Shown: one piece after another, positions 15,603 through 23,657 of the stretch | Numbering within the stretch: position 1 is the stretch's first letter | Layout of the letters: every line of letters begins with the position of its first letter | NCBI RefSeq assembly: GCF_002506585.1 | Contig: NZ_DAXW01000016.1 | Span: 1-64,000 of the forward strand | DNA: 64,000 nt | Source of the DNA: Methanoculleus sp. UBA430 | GTDB lineage: Archaea; Halobacteriota; Methanomicrobia; Methanomicrobiales; Methanoculleaceae | Reading direction: 5' to 3' | Notes under the pieces: generated by a model | What the model was told of the DNA's origin: nothing | The model's input: only the letters and a program-made list of their open reading frames with translations | The model's database searches: none | Position numbers and translations under genes: made by a program

Positions 15603-16729
15603 AGCGTGAGCTCTTCCGGGTATTGGGTGAACCGGTCAAAGCCGTCCGGGGTCACGGCACCCATGTCCTCCAGGCGGACGCCGCCGATGCCGGGGTAGTA
15701 GAGCCCCGGCTCGATGGTGATGACGTTCCCGGCGACGAGCGCTCCGCCCTGAGGTCCGAGCGACGGGTCCTCGTGCACCTCGAGCCCGACCCCATGGCCG
15801 AGGCTGTGGGTGAACCCGCGCATGTCACTCTCGTAGCCGCGGTCGCGGAAGAACTCGACCGTAGCACGGTAGAGGTCGGTGCCGACGGCCCCGGCCCTGA
15901 CCATTGAAGCCGCGAGAGCTTTTGCGTCCCGGACCGCCTCGTATATCTCGCGGATCTCCGGTGACGGCTCGCCCTTCACGACCGTCCGGGTCATGTCGGC
16001 ATGGTAGCCGCTCCGCTCGTCCTGGGGGTAGATGTCGATGACGATCGGCTCGTCCTCCTGGAGCGGCCCGAACCCTTCGTTGTGCGGCAGGGCAGTGTCG
16101 GGGCCGCAGGAGACGATGGTGTCGACTCCCCGGCAGCCGTGGGCGAGAAGGAGGGCGTGCATCGTGGCACGGACGGCCTCAGAGGTGAGGGGCTCACCGT
16201 TGCGGTACAGGATGCCTCCCTTCGGGACGGAGGCGCGGATGAGGGCGATTCCCCGTTCCAGTGCCGCCTCGGTGACCCGCTGGACCGAGCGGATGCGGTC
16301 GATTTCGTCGGGGGTCTTGACCGCCCGGATTCCCTCGACTGCTCCCTTCTCGTCGAGGAGAACCGGGTGAAACGACTCGAGCTCGCGGGCGAGGGCGAGC
16401 GGGAAGGTCGCGGGGACGAGGACGGGACCGGCGGCGAGGTCTGCAATCATGTGGGCGGTCGCCCGCCAGCGCGTCTCCCCGGCTTTGACGTGCTCGAGGT
16501 AGCCGGCGTCAGCGCGGGTGACGACCGCTGCAATCGATTCCCGGACCGCCCGCTCGTGCTCCATCTGCGGGACGACGATCATCCCGCGCTCGCCGGGCTT
16601 TGCCACGTAGACCACGGGGTCGGTGGTGCGGAACCGGGTGAGGTAGCGCACGTTGGCATCTGCAGACGATCCGTAGGCTGCGTATGCTGCTGCCCCGGCA
16701 TCCCGGATAGCAGAATCCAGTCCGTTCAT
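15599..16729 (-). CDS. Xaa-Pro aminopeptidase-like M24 family peptidase
   Basis: This 376-residue M24B peptidase releases N-terminal residues next to proline or acts on similar substrates. The N-terminal creatinase-like domain covers about residues 1-130. The catalytic domain has VIDIYPQDERSGYHADMTRTV (metal Asp residues), FTHSLGHGVGLEVHEDPSLG (His) and ITIEPGLYYPGIGGVRLEDM (Glu residues). I use the ATG at 16729, which follows a GAGCTGGT region; the frame is open to 16801 but then overlaps the divergent gene. It is coupled to map by ATGA. Confidence 0.9.
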   Translation of the reverse strand: MNGLDSAIRDAGAAAYAAYGSSADANVRYLTRFRTTDPVVYVAKPGERGMIVVPQMEHERAVRESIAAVVTRADAGYLEHVKAGETRWRATAHMIADLAAGPVLVPATFPLALARELESFHPVLLDEKGAVEGIRAVKTPDEIDRIRSVQRVTEAALERGIALIRASVPKGGILYRNGEPLTSEAVRATMHALLLAHGCRGVDTIVSCGPDTALPHNEGFGPLQEDEPIVIDIYPQDERSGYHADMTRTVVKGEPSPEIREIYEAVRDAKALAASMVRAGAVGTDLYRATVEFFRDRGYESDMRGFTHSLGHGVGLEVHEDPSLGPQGGALVAGNVITIEPGLYYPGIGGVRLEDMGAVTPDGFDRFTQYPEELTL

Positions 16730-16788
16730 TCTACCAGCTCTTCTGTTGAAACCACAAGTACTTTTACCACCACGTTGAAGTATGAATA

Positions 16789-17022
16789 ATGGATGAGGCA
16801 ACCAAACAGGTCTTCAAGGCTAAGTTTGCCATGCTGACGATCATGTTAAACGTCATCGTCCTCTGCTTCGCCATGGGTGTCTTTGTCCTCCTCCGGTTCG
16901 CGCCCGAGGGAACCATCGGCCTTGCTATCGGCATTCTTCTCCTTGCTGTCGGGGCGGTCTTTGCCGTATCGTTCCGGAAGCGGTACACCCAGGCAAAGGT
17001 CTGGCTGCACGAACAACCGTAA
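16789..17022 (+). CDS. Small membrane protein with two transmembrane segments
   Basis: This 77-residue protein is of unknown function. Two hydrophobic stretches (about residues 14-36 and 42-60) are joined by a short FAPEGT loop, with a basic C-terminal tail RKRYTQAKVWLHEQP that would face the cytoplasm. It is transcribed away from the M24 peptidase and followed 24 bases later by a wHTH gene, so the two probably form an operon. Confidence 0.65.
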   Translation: MDEATKQVFKAKFAMLTIMLNVIVLCFAMGVFVLLRFAPEGTIGLAIGILLLAVGAVFAVSFRKRYTQAKVWLHEQP

Positions 17023-17045
17023 CGCGCAAAGAGTATTTGATAGGT

Positions 17046-17345
17046 ATGCTGGCTAAACTCAGATCCGAGATCGAACTCCTCTCAAGGCACCTTGAGGTGA
17101 TCCGGGCGGTCGTGGAGCACCAGCCCATCGGCATCATGAAGCTCTCCGAGGTCTTGGACCTCCCCTATCACCGGGTCCGCTATTCGCTGCGGATTCTTGA
17201 GCAGGAAGGCTACATCCGGGCTTCGCCGGCGGGCGCGGTGGCGACGCCGCTCGCGGCGGACCTTCTTTCGGGTCTCGAGGGCGAGGTCGACGGACTGATC
17301 GATCTCCTCGTCAGCATCAAGCAGGAGAACTCCCGTAATGTTTAA
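17046..17345 (+). CDS. Winged-helix transcriptional regulator
   Basis: This 99-residue protein has one winged-helix domain: HLEVIRAVVEHQPIGIMKLSEVLDLPYHRVRYSLRILEQEGYI reads as helices 1-3 and the start of the wing (split here only by description; residues about 15-60). An acidic C-terminal helix follows. I prefer the ATG at 17046 to a TTG at 17037. It sits directly behind the small membrane protein and before tRNA-Asn. Its target is unknown. Confidence 0.75.
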   Translation: MLAKLRSEIELLSRHLEVIRAVVEHQPIGIMKLSEVLDLPYHRVRYSLRILEQEGYIRASPAGAVATPLAADLLSGLEGEVDGLIDLLVSIKQENSRNV

Positions 17346-17384
17346 TACGGTTCAGACAAGACATTATAGAGCACTTGTTCCAGT

Positions 17385-17457
17385 GCCGCCATAACTCAGT
17401 TGGTAGAGTGGCTGGCTGTTAACCAGCATGTCACAGGTTCGAGTCCTGTTGGCGGCG
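17385..17457 (+). tRNA. tRNA-Asn (GTT)
   Basis: A complete 73-base cloverleaf is visible. The acceptor stem GCCGCCA pairs with TGGCGGC with discriminator G, the anticodon stem GCTGG/CCAGC encloses CTGTTAA with anticodon GTT, and the T-arm carries GGTTCGAGTCC. CCA is not encoded. A TTATAG box lies about 22 bases upstream and a T-rich stretch follows. Confidence 0.96.
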
Positions 17458-17943
17458 TCATTCTTTTTCCTGTTACTGTCATAATAACGGTAACGGGCTT
17501 AATCCCTGTTTTCTCCTTGAGTTTGTCCCAAAACACCTTTGCCGGGAGGGGGTGTCCTCCTCCCGGACCCTTCCCCGCGTGGCGATACCCTATGGAAAGC
17601 CGTTTCACCCTTCTAGTCCCGAATACGGTTTAGATGGCAGATCCCGAAGATATAAATGTTTCAACCAGGGTATACCGGTGGTTCACAGATCCTTTTGGGA
17701 CAACCTCCCTATAAGGTTGCAACGATGGGTCCCTGATACGCCCTTACAGATCCGATTATCCAGCCATCCTGTAGGGGCCTTGCGTACATACGGACGGCCC
17801 GACGCCTGCTGCCGGCACCGGCTCATCCGAATAACAGGCGTTCTATTCGGAAGCGATCCCGGACGTTCCTGGCACCTTCGCTTCCCTGCCATTCATGATA
17901 TATGCGTTATATATTATTTTGTCAGAAATATATATATACACTC
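17458..17943. other. Gene-poor region with hairpins and an AT-rich promoter zone
   Basis: I see no clear gene. It contains a perfect hairpin CCGGGAGG/CCTCCCGG (17542-17566), a CCGAATA/TATTCGG inverted repeat (17827-17850), and a very AT-rich zone with several TATA-like stretches (about 17893-17942). A 19-base segment at 17803-17821 recurs at 18841-18859. A 25-codon ORF at 17634 is too short to call. Confidence 0.5.
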
Positions 17944-18069
17944 ATGTGTATTCTCTGGATGTATGAGGGTGATCTGCACAACCCCCGGGGGTATATCCCC
18001 ACCTGTTGCTCATGTAAAACCCGAAACGGACCAATATTCTGCTTCTCGATCACACAATCCCTTCTCTGA
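17944..18069 (+). CDS. Candidate 41-residue cysteine-containing peptide
   Basis: This short ORF has an ATG about 28 bases after a GTTATATATT box, so it could be a leaderless transcript. The product has five cysteines, four in its second half (PTCCSCK and IFCF). It lies upstream of an operon with two radical SAM enzymes, a methyltransferase and an ABC exporter, which is why it is recorded as a possible peptide substrate or small zinc protein. There is no homology that I recognise, and it may be chance. Confidence 0.25.
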   Translation: MCILWMYEGDLHNPRGYIPTCCSCKTRNGPIFCFSITQSLL

Positions 18070-18163
18070 CGAGTCTCTTCGTGGATATGCGTAGATCTGT
18101 TTTGCCTTCCCTCATGCGGATGTATCCTCTGGTCCAGAAGGAAAAACTCGAAGGTGAACCGAC

Positions 18164-18823
18164 ATGAAATATATAAGCGCAGGACATGTAACTCTAGTTG
18201 TTTTTCTTATTATTGCTCTTCTTGCAGTCGCGTCCGCCGCCGATATTGGCGGATCGAACATAACCGGTAACGTGACTGTCCCTGGCGGAATGAACGGGAC
18301 CGGGAGTCTCCCCCCGCCGGGGTTTGAGAACCTCAGTGTTCAGGTCATAGCGTCGACCATAGGCCCGGCACAGGCAACTATCGGCGGCGACATCGTCGTC
18401 TGGGTGGACAATGTCAGCGGGCAGACTGATCTCTTCCTGTATAACCTCACCAACGGCGAGGTCCAGCAGATCTCGGACGATCCATTGGAGAAGATGGATC
18501 CGTTCACCGATGGCAAGCGGCTTATCTGGAGCCAGAATTTCAACGACCAGTGGGATCTCAACCTCTATGACTTCACGACCGGTGCGCAGGTATTGCTGAC
18601 CAACGATGCGGCCGTCGAGAGACACCCCTCGATCTTCGGGAATACCGTTGTCTGGAGCGCTGAAAACGAAACCGGGTGGAATGTCTATAAATTGGAGTTG
18701 TCCGGAGGTCCGACGGGGAACGTGACCCCGCCCGGAGGCGTCACCCCGACACAGTCCCAGTTCCCGGCGCAACCCCGGTACGGAGGCGCCACTCCGGCAC
18801 AACCTGTGGGGCCGCCTGTTTGA
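18164..18823 (+). CDS. Secreted beta-propeller-fragment protein
   Basis: This 219-residue exported protein has a signal peptide over about residues 1-25 (MKY then a hydrophobic core ending ASA). The middle part, roughly residues 60-180, contains TolB/WD40-like strands such as IVVWVDNVSGQTDLFLYNL and LIWSQNFNDQWDLNLYDF, two to three blades only. Asn-x-Thr/Ser sites suggest N-glycosylation, and the C-terminus is a Pro/Gly/Thr-rich tail without an anchor. A GAAGGTGA ribosome-binding site precedes the ATG. It stands just before the radical SAM operon but has a hairpin between, so shared function is unproven. Confidence 0.7.
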   Translation: MKYISAGHVTLVVFLIIALLAVASAADIGGSNITGNVTVPGGMNGTGSLPPPGFENLSVQVIASTIGPAQATIGGDIVVWVDNVSGQTDLFLYNLTNGEVQQISDDPLEKMDPFTDGKRLIWSQNFNDQWDLNLYDFTTGAQVLLTNDAAVERHPSIFGNTVVWSAENETGWNVYKLELSGGPTGNVTPPGGVTPTQSQFPAQPRYGGATPAQPVGPPV

Positions 18824-18842
18824 TGAACCCAGATGGCACCCG

Positions 18843-18880
18843 CCTGCTGCCGGCACCGGGGATCTCTTAGCGGCAGCAGG
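18843..18880 (+). terminator. Perfect 10-bp hairpin before the radical SAM operon
   Basis: CCTGCTGCCG (18843-18852) pairs perfectly with CGGCAGCAGG (18871-18880) around an 18-base loop. There is no following T-run, so it could be a processing, attenuation or protein-binding site instead of a terminator. Part of it recurs at 17803-17821. Confidence 0.5.
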
Positions 18881-18912
18881 ACCCGCCCCGATACGTTATC
18901 AGAAGGAAAGTG

Positions 18913-20451
18913 ATGCAATTGAAAGAGAACTGTTCAGGAGACTGCCGGGAGATCCTGGCCGGAGCCATGCAACGTCTGCACGAGATCAAGAAACTGCAGG
19001 CTGCAGGCCTCATATGCCATGACGGGGATTTCGTCCCCTCGGTCCATTACCCGCCCATCACACAGTATGCTCCCATCACCGAAGATGAGCTCTTTGCCGG
19101 CTATACCCTGCCTGAGGACGAACTCCTCGACATCTATGTGCATTTCCCGTTCTGCAAGCAGCACTGCACTTTCTGCCATTATCCGGTCAAACTGGGAGAG
19201 CAGACAGAGGAGAAGGACCGTTACCTGACTGCCCTGGAACGGGAGATGGACACTTACATGGCCCGGTTGGGCATCGGGCGTATCAAGGCCAGATCAATCC
19301 TGATCGGTGGTGGTACGCCCACCTCCCTTGCCCCGGAACAGCTGGAACGGTTTCTCCGGTTCTTCTGCGAACGGGTCGATCTGAGGCAGTGCAGCCAGTT
19401 TAACTACGACGTCGACCCCGGCACGCTTGTCGGAAGCGTCGGCCTTGAGCGTTTACGCATCATGATGGAGTACGGTGCGAATCGCCTGACTATCGGCGTG
19501 CAGTCGCTCGACGACAGTGTGCTGAAGGCCATGAACCGGCCCCACGATGCCCGGACCGCAATCGAGGCAATCGAGAACAGCCGCCGGTTCGGCTATCAAC
19601 TCAACATAGAGTTTATCTTCGGTCATACTGGAGAAACCCTGGAAAACTGGATTGCCGTCATGGAGAAGGCCGTCACGTTGCCGGTAGACGAGATACAGCT
19701 TTACCGCCTGAAAGTTCTTCCATATGGGGACCGCCACGGTAGCGTCGTCAGACTCCGGAGAAAGGATCCGCTCAGCATCCCGCCGTTTGAGGACACCATG
19801 ATGATGAAGCAGGTTGCCATCGAGATCCTCAGGAGGCATGGCTTCCAGGAGAATCTCCGTCGTGTTTACTCGAAAAAGAAGGAGCACTACTCGCACTATG
19901 CCTATAACCAGTGCTGCATGCTCTACGACCAGGTTGGATTCGGGATTACAGCGTTCAGCAGTCTCAGGGATAGATTCGGACTGAATACGCAGCATTTCGA
20001 CGAGTATTACGCCTGGATCGAGAAAGGAAGTCTCCCGCTGAACCGCGGCATTGTCCGCGACAGGGAGGCTCAGGTGCGGTGGGCAACGGTTCTGCCGCTC
20101 AAGAACAGCGAGCTCAGGAAAGCCCGCTTTGAGGAAGTGACGGGGATCCCCTTCGATACCGTCTTCAGAGCCAAGGTCGCCCGACTGAAGGAATTTGGGT
20201 TGATCGTGGAGAATCAGAACATCGTCCGCCTCACGGAGTTAGGCGCGTTTGTTGCCGATGAAGTGGTCGAGCAGTTCAACGCGAATGAGTTCATGCCGTT
20301 CTCAAGCGATGCATATGCGCCCGGACCGTTGCACCCTTACGCCGACAACACTCCCCGGGATGCCCTGGGAAGCACCGGCCCTCCTGCAACGTCCGGCGCC
20401 ATCCCGGCAGACGACGTTGCGGACGACCCCCGGAGGTGCGGTCGTCCATGA
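18913..20451 (+). CDS. HemN-like radical SAM protein
   Basis: This 512-residue protein has the architecture of the coproporphyrinogen dehydrogenase (HemN/HemW) family. The iron-sulfur motif CKQHCTFC (about Cys81, Cys85, Cys88) sits in the IYVHFPFC context, followed by the GGGTPTSL glycine motif near residue 132, NYDVDPGT, and RLTIGVQSLDDSVLKAMNR. A HemN C-terminal winged-helix part is seen at about residues 385-450 (FEEVTGIPFDTVF through LTELGAFV). Family members act on tetrapyrroles, as heme chaperones, or as class C methylases of peptides; which applies is unknown. It leads a five-gene operon and its stop overlaps the next ATG. I start at the ATG 18913, two codons after a frame-opening GTG at 18910. 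Confidence 0.85.
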   Translation: MQLKENCSGDCREILAGAMQRLHEIKKLQAAGLICHDGDFVPSVHYPPITQYAPITEDELFAGYTLPEDELLDIYVHFPFCKQHCTFCHYPVKLGEQTEEKDRYLTALEREMDTYMARLGIGRIKARSILIGGGTPTSLAPEQLERFLRFFCERVDLRQCSQFNYDVDPGTLVGSVGLERLRIMMEYGANRLTIGVQSLDDSVLKAMNRPHDARTAIEAIENSRRFGYQLNIEFIFGHTGETLENWIAVMEKAVTLPVDEIQLYRLKVLPYGDRHGSVVRLRRKDPLSIPPFEDTMMMKQVAIEILRRHGFQENLRRVYSKKKEHYSHYAYNQCCMLYDQVGFGITAFSSLRDRFGLNTQHFDEYYAWIEKGSLPLNRGIVRDREAQVRWATVLPLKNSELRKARFEEVTGIPFDTVFRAKVARLKEFGLIVENQNIVRLTELGAFVADEVVEQFNANEFMPFSSDAYAPGPLHPYADNTPRDALGSTGPPATSGAIPADDVADDPRRCGRP

Positions 20452-21488
20452 ACGATCAGCAGTTGCCGGGCTCGTCCATCCTCTCGATGGGCGACCGACA
20501 ACTCTTACGCTTATTGACCTCAACGGGGGACCTGCAGCAGGAGCTGTTCCGGCAGGCAAGGTCAGTGCGGCACCGTTATTCGGGCGATGAGGTGAAACTC
20601 CGCGGCGTCATCGAAATCTCCAACATCTGTCAGAAGGACTGCGACTACTGTGCAATGCGCCGAAGCAACAGGTCTCTGGACCGGTTCAGGCTCGATGCGG
20701 AGACGATCTTGGCCGTTGCCGGGGAGATCCGGGATGTCGGCATCACGACGATCTTTCTCCAGGCAGGGCAGGACCGGCACTGCGACGCAATCCTGAACGA
20801 GGTCATCCCTGCAATCGCACACGATCTGGGGGCAGAAGTTCTCTTAAATGTCGGTGAGCGCAGCAGCGAGACCTACGAACGGTTTGCACAACTGGGAGCC
20901 CGCTCGTTCATCATGAAGTACGAGACCTCCGACGCCGGCCTGTACCATGCGATCACGCATGGACCGCTCGACCGGAGGCTCCAGTGCATGAAGTGGATAC
21001 GGGATGTGGGCATGAAGATCGGGACGGGTAATATCGTCGGGCTGCCGCAGCAGTCGATCGAAAGTCTGCTTTCAGATATCCGCCTGGCCTTTGAATTCAG
21101 GCCGGATTTCGTCAGCGCGGCCCCCTTCATACCCAACCCGGGAACGCCGCTCCAGGACCGGGCTCTCGGCGATCTCAACCTCACGCTCAACACGATGGCC
21201 ATTCTGCGCATCGGACTGAAGGATGCGTTGATCCCATCGGTCAGCGCCCTGGAGTACGTCCGACCCGGGGGTCAGCTCATGGGGTTGAATGCAGGAGCGA
21301 ACGTCATGACCATCAACTTCACCCCGCATTCCTATCGGGAGAACTACAGGATCTACGCTCAAGACCGCTTCATCGTAACGCTCAACCACGCTATCGAGAC
21401 GGCTAAATCAGCCGGATTAGACGTGGATCTCGGGATTCAGCTCAGGATTGCTGCGTCGAACTCCGCATCGTCGAAGGGCGATTCGTGA
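20448..21488 (+). CDS. HydE/BioB-like radical SAM protein
   Basis: This 346-residue enzyme belongs to the biotin synthase/HydE/PylB branch. The cluster motif is CQKDCDYC (Cys61, Cys65, Cys68), followed by RRSNRSLDRFRLDAETI as in HydE. Later HydE-like landmarks are KIGTGNIVGLPQQS, PFIPNPGTPLQD and GANVMTINFTPHSYRENY. HydE helps build the [FeFe]-hydrogenase cofactor and PylB makes methylornithine, but neither pathway is visible here, so this is probably a paralogue with another substrate. The ATG overlaps the stop of the HemN-like gene (ATGA) and has GGAGGTG ten bases upstream, so translation is coupled. Confidence 0.85.
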   Translation: MNDQQLPGSSILSMGDRQLLRLLTSTGDLQQELFRQARSVRHRYSGDEVKLRGVIEISNICQKDCDYCAMRRSNRSLDRFRLDAETILAVAGEIRDVGITTIFLQAGQDRHCDAILNEVIPAIAHDLGAEVLLNVGERSSETYERFAQLGARSFIMKYETSDAGLYHAITHGPLDRRLQCMKWIRDVGMKIGTGNIVGLPQQSIESLLSDIRLAFEFRPDFVSAAPFIPNPGTPLQDRALGDLNLTLNTMAILRIGLKDALIPSVSALEYVRPGGQLMGLNAGANVMTINFTPHSYRENYRIYAQDRFIVTLNHAIETAKSAGLDVDLGIQLRIAASNSASSKGDS

Positions 21489-21501
21489 GGAGAGGAGCAG
21501 T

Positions 21502-23643
21502 ATGGTCGAGAGCCATCCGGAAACCTCCCCGGTATCGGGGGACGCAGACCTGGATTCTGCTGCTACGCTGAATGTCCGGTCGAAAGCCTCGGTTATCCAC
21601 ATCGGGAGCCTTGACTCCTTCGATATCACCGAGGGGGGGAAGGCTGCAGCACGGGAGATCCTCGACTACCTGGACACAGGTCGCGAGGAGTCGCTCAGGC
21701 GGGCTATTGACATCTACGACGATATTATTCCTAACGAGAATTTTGGGGGCGAGTACACGGCACTGCAGTGGATCTCCAGGCTGTTTCTCGCCCCGGAGAC
21801 CCAGAAAACGAACTTTCTCTCGTATCCGCTCGTCGCTAGCTGGGTCGATCTCCTGGTACGTGACGACTACGCGAATTTACGGGATTATCTTAAACTGAAA
21901 TATCACTTCGTCGACGACGAGAGCGCAGGCCATGAAGCCAAAGAGAAACTCCGTTTTCTTGAAGACTTCATCCTCTTCAACAATCCCGATCGCGAGCGCT
22001 GGGATAAGATCGGTGAGAACATCTATCAACTCGGCATCAAGGAAGGTGACAGCGTTATAGATTTTGGATGCGGTCCGGGGTATTTCACATTCAAGTTTGC
22101 CAATATCGTCGGCAGAACGGGACATGTCTATGGGATTGAGACGAACGAGCAGCATATTAACTTCGCTAATGACTACATACGACAATATCAGATCGGCAAC
22201 GTGGGCGTGTATCAATATCGGGCGGACGGGTGGGGCCTCGATAAACCCGTCAAAGCCGAAGTGATCTTTCTCTGTTCGCTATACCACATCCTCTATGCGG
22301 CCTTCACGGACAGGGAACGGGACCTCTTTATCGAGCATATCAAGCGTTACCTGAAAGAAGACGGGCGTCTCATCATCGTGGACAACGATCTCGTCGAAGG
22401 CACGGACCTGCCATACCACGGGCCGTACATCTCCCGTGATATGATCATCAGCCAACTGTGGCACTACGGCTTTGAGCTCCTGCTGCAGTACCAGTTCACC
22501 GCCCAGCGCTACATCCTTGAGTTTAAACAGGCCAGCAAACCCCGGGCTCCTGCGGATCCACCGCCTGCAGTCCCGGCGGTGTTTGCCGATGAGGCATCCG
22601 TGCAGACCATTAAGATCACCTCGCCGCTCTCCCTCATCCGCTACCGCATGATCGGCACCGCGTCGCAAGGGTATACCGTTCTGGGCAAGAAAGCCGCCAG
22701 GCTCTTTTTTGGGGCGCTTGAAAGCAGGGATGAGACCGGTCTCGCCGCTGCACTTACTGCATACAGGGAGTTGATCCCGCAGGAGCGGATCGGCGACGAG
22801 TATACTGTTTTTGAGTGGTTTTGCAGGTATCTCCTGGCGCCGGAAGAGAAGCAGGCAGAGATGCTTGCCGATTCGCTTGACGCCGAGTATTTCCACACCC
22901 TGGCGGACGACGACTTTGCGCTGTTGAAGAAATATCTCCGGATAAAGTACGATCTGGCGCAACCAGATCCAGAGATGCCGGGAATGGACGACACATTTGC
23001 ACGCCGACAGATCCACGATGTCATCTACGAGTATTCAGGGAATGAAGTGAGTTTCGACCAGCTCAACGAGTGGAACGAGTTTATCTCTTTTAACAACCCT
23101 AACCGGGACTCGTGGGAGAAGACCGGCAAGATGCTCGATTATCTGAACATCCGTGAGGGCGAATCGGTTGCCGATATCGGCTGTGGGTTCGGATTTTTTT
23201 CATTCAAATTCGCCCGGATGGTGGGCAAGACCGGCAGGGTTTACTCGACCGAGATCAACAGAAACGCGCTTGCCTACGTGGAGACGGCTCGCGACAAATT
23301 CGGGCTGAATATAGAGGCCATTCAGGCGCGCCTGAATGACGCCGGCCTGCCGCCTGACAGCGTCGATACCATCTTCATGTGCTCGATGTACCACGCTGTC
23401 TATATCGCGTCTCTTGAGTTCGTAAAAGACGAATTCATTCTCAGTTTAAAGAGGGCTTTACGGAAAGGCGGGCGACTTGTGGTCGTGGATAACGCGATAA
23501 CGCCTCCTTCCATCGTGGCGTACTTTGGCTCCGCCATCGCCAAAGAACTCGTCATCTCCCAGTTGAAGTACTACGGGTTTCGGCTGGTGGATTCCAGACA
23601 GTTCGTTCCCCAGCGGTATGTGCTGGTCTTCCAGCAGGACTGA
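21502..23643 (+). CDS. Tandem-duplicated SAM-dependent methyltransferase
   Basis: This 713-residue protein is made of two homologous halves. Each has a helical segment of about 120 residues (landmarks IIPNENFGGEYTALQW and LIPQERIGDEYTVFEW) followed by a class I methyltransferase domain. SAM-binding motifs are VIDFGCGPGYFTFKFA in the first half and VADIGCGFGFFSFKFA in the second, each preceded by FNNPDRERW or FNNPNRDSW. Both C-termini end in QRYILEF or QRYVLVF. Both domains keep the glycine motif, so both may bind SAM. The two halves are diverged, an old fusion. RBS GAGGAGAGGAG precedes the ATG, 14 bases after the previous stop. The substrate is unknown; position suggests modification of a product of the radical SAM pair. 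Confidence 0.85.
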   Translation: MVESHPETSPVSGDADLDSAATLNVRSKASVIHIGSLDSFDITEGGKAAAREILDYLDTGREESLRRAIDIYDDIIPNENFGGEYTALQWISRLFLAPETQKTNFLSYPLVASWVDLLVRDDYANLRDYLKLKYHFVDDESAGHEAKEKLRFLEDFILFNNPDRERWDKIGENIYQLGIKEGDSVIDFGCGPGYFTFKFANIVGRTGHVYGIETNEQHINFANDYIRQYQIGNVGVYQYRADGWGLDKPVKAEVIFLCSLYHILYAAFTDRERDLFIEHIKRYLKEDGRLIIVDNDLVEGTDLPYHGPYISRDMIISQLWHYGFELLLQYQFTAQRYILEFKQASKPRAPADPPPAVPAVFADEASVQTIKITSPLSLIRYRMIGTASQGYTVLGKKAARLFFGALESRDETGLAAALTAYRELIPQERIGDEYTVFEWFCRYLLAPEEKQAEMLADSLDAEYFHTLADDDFALLKKYLRIKYDLAQPDPEMPGMDDTFARRQIHDVIYEYSGNEVSFDQLNEWNEFISFNNPNRDSWEKTGKMLDYLNIREGESVADIGCGFGFFSFKFARMVGKTGRVYSTEINRNALAYVETARDKFGLNIEAIQARLNDAGLPPDSVDTIFMCSMYHAVYIASLEFVKDEFILSLKRALRKGGRLVVVDNAITPPSIVAYFGSAIAKELVISQLKYYGFRLVDSRQFVPQRYVLVFQQD

Positions 23644-23657
23644 CGGGGCGGGTTTGC

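Noticed and set aside
17634..17711. 25-codon ORF starting MADPEDINVSTR
   Set aside because: Too short and without promoter or homologue that I recognise.
17552..18094. 180-codon plus-strand ORF between tRNA-Asn and the secreted protein
   Set aside because: No recognisable domain, poor composition, and no ribosome-binding site; it spans several hairpins and AT-rich promoter sequence.
20448..21488. Radical SAM protein considered as PylB of pyrrolysine synthesis
   Set aside because: No pylC, pylD or pylS is adjacent, and the neighbours are a HemN-like protein and a methyltransferase; HydE-like motifs fit at least as well.
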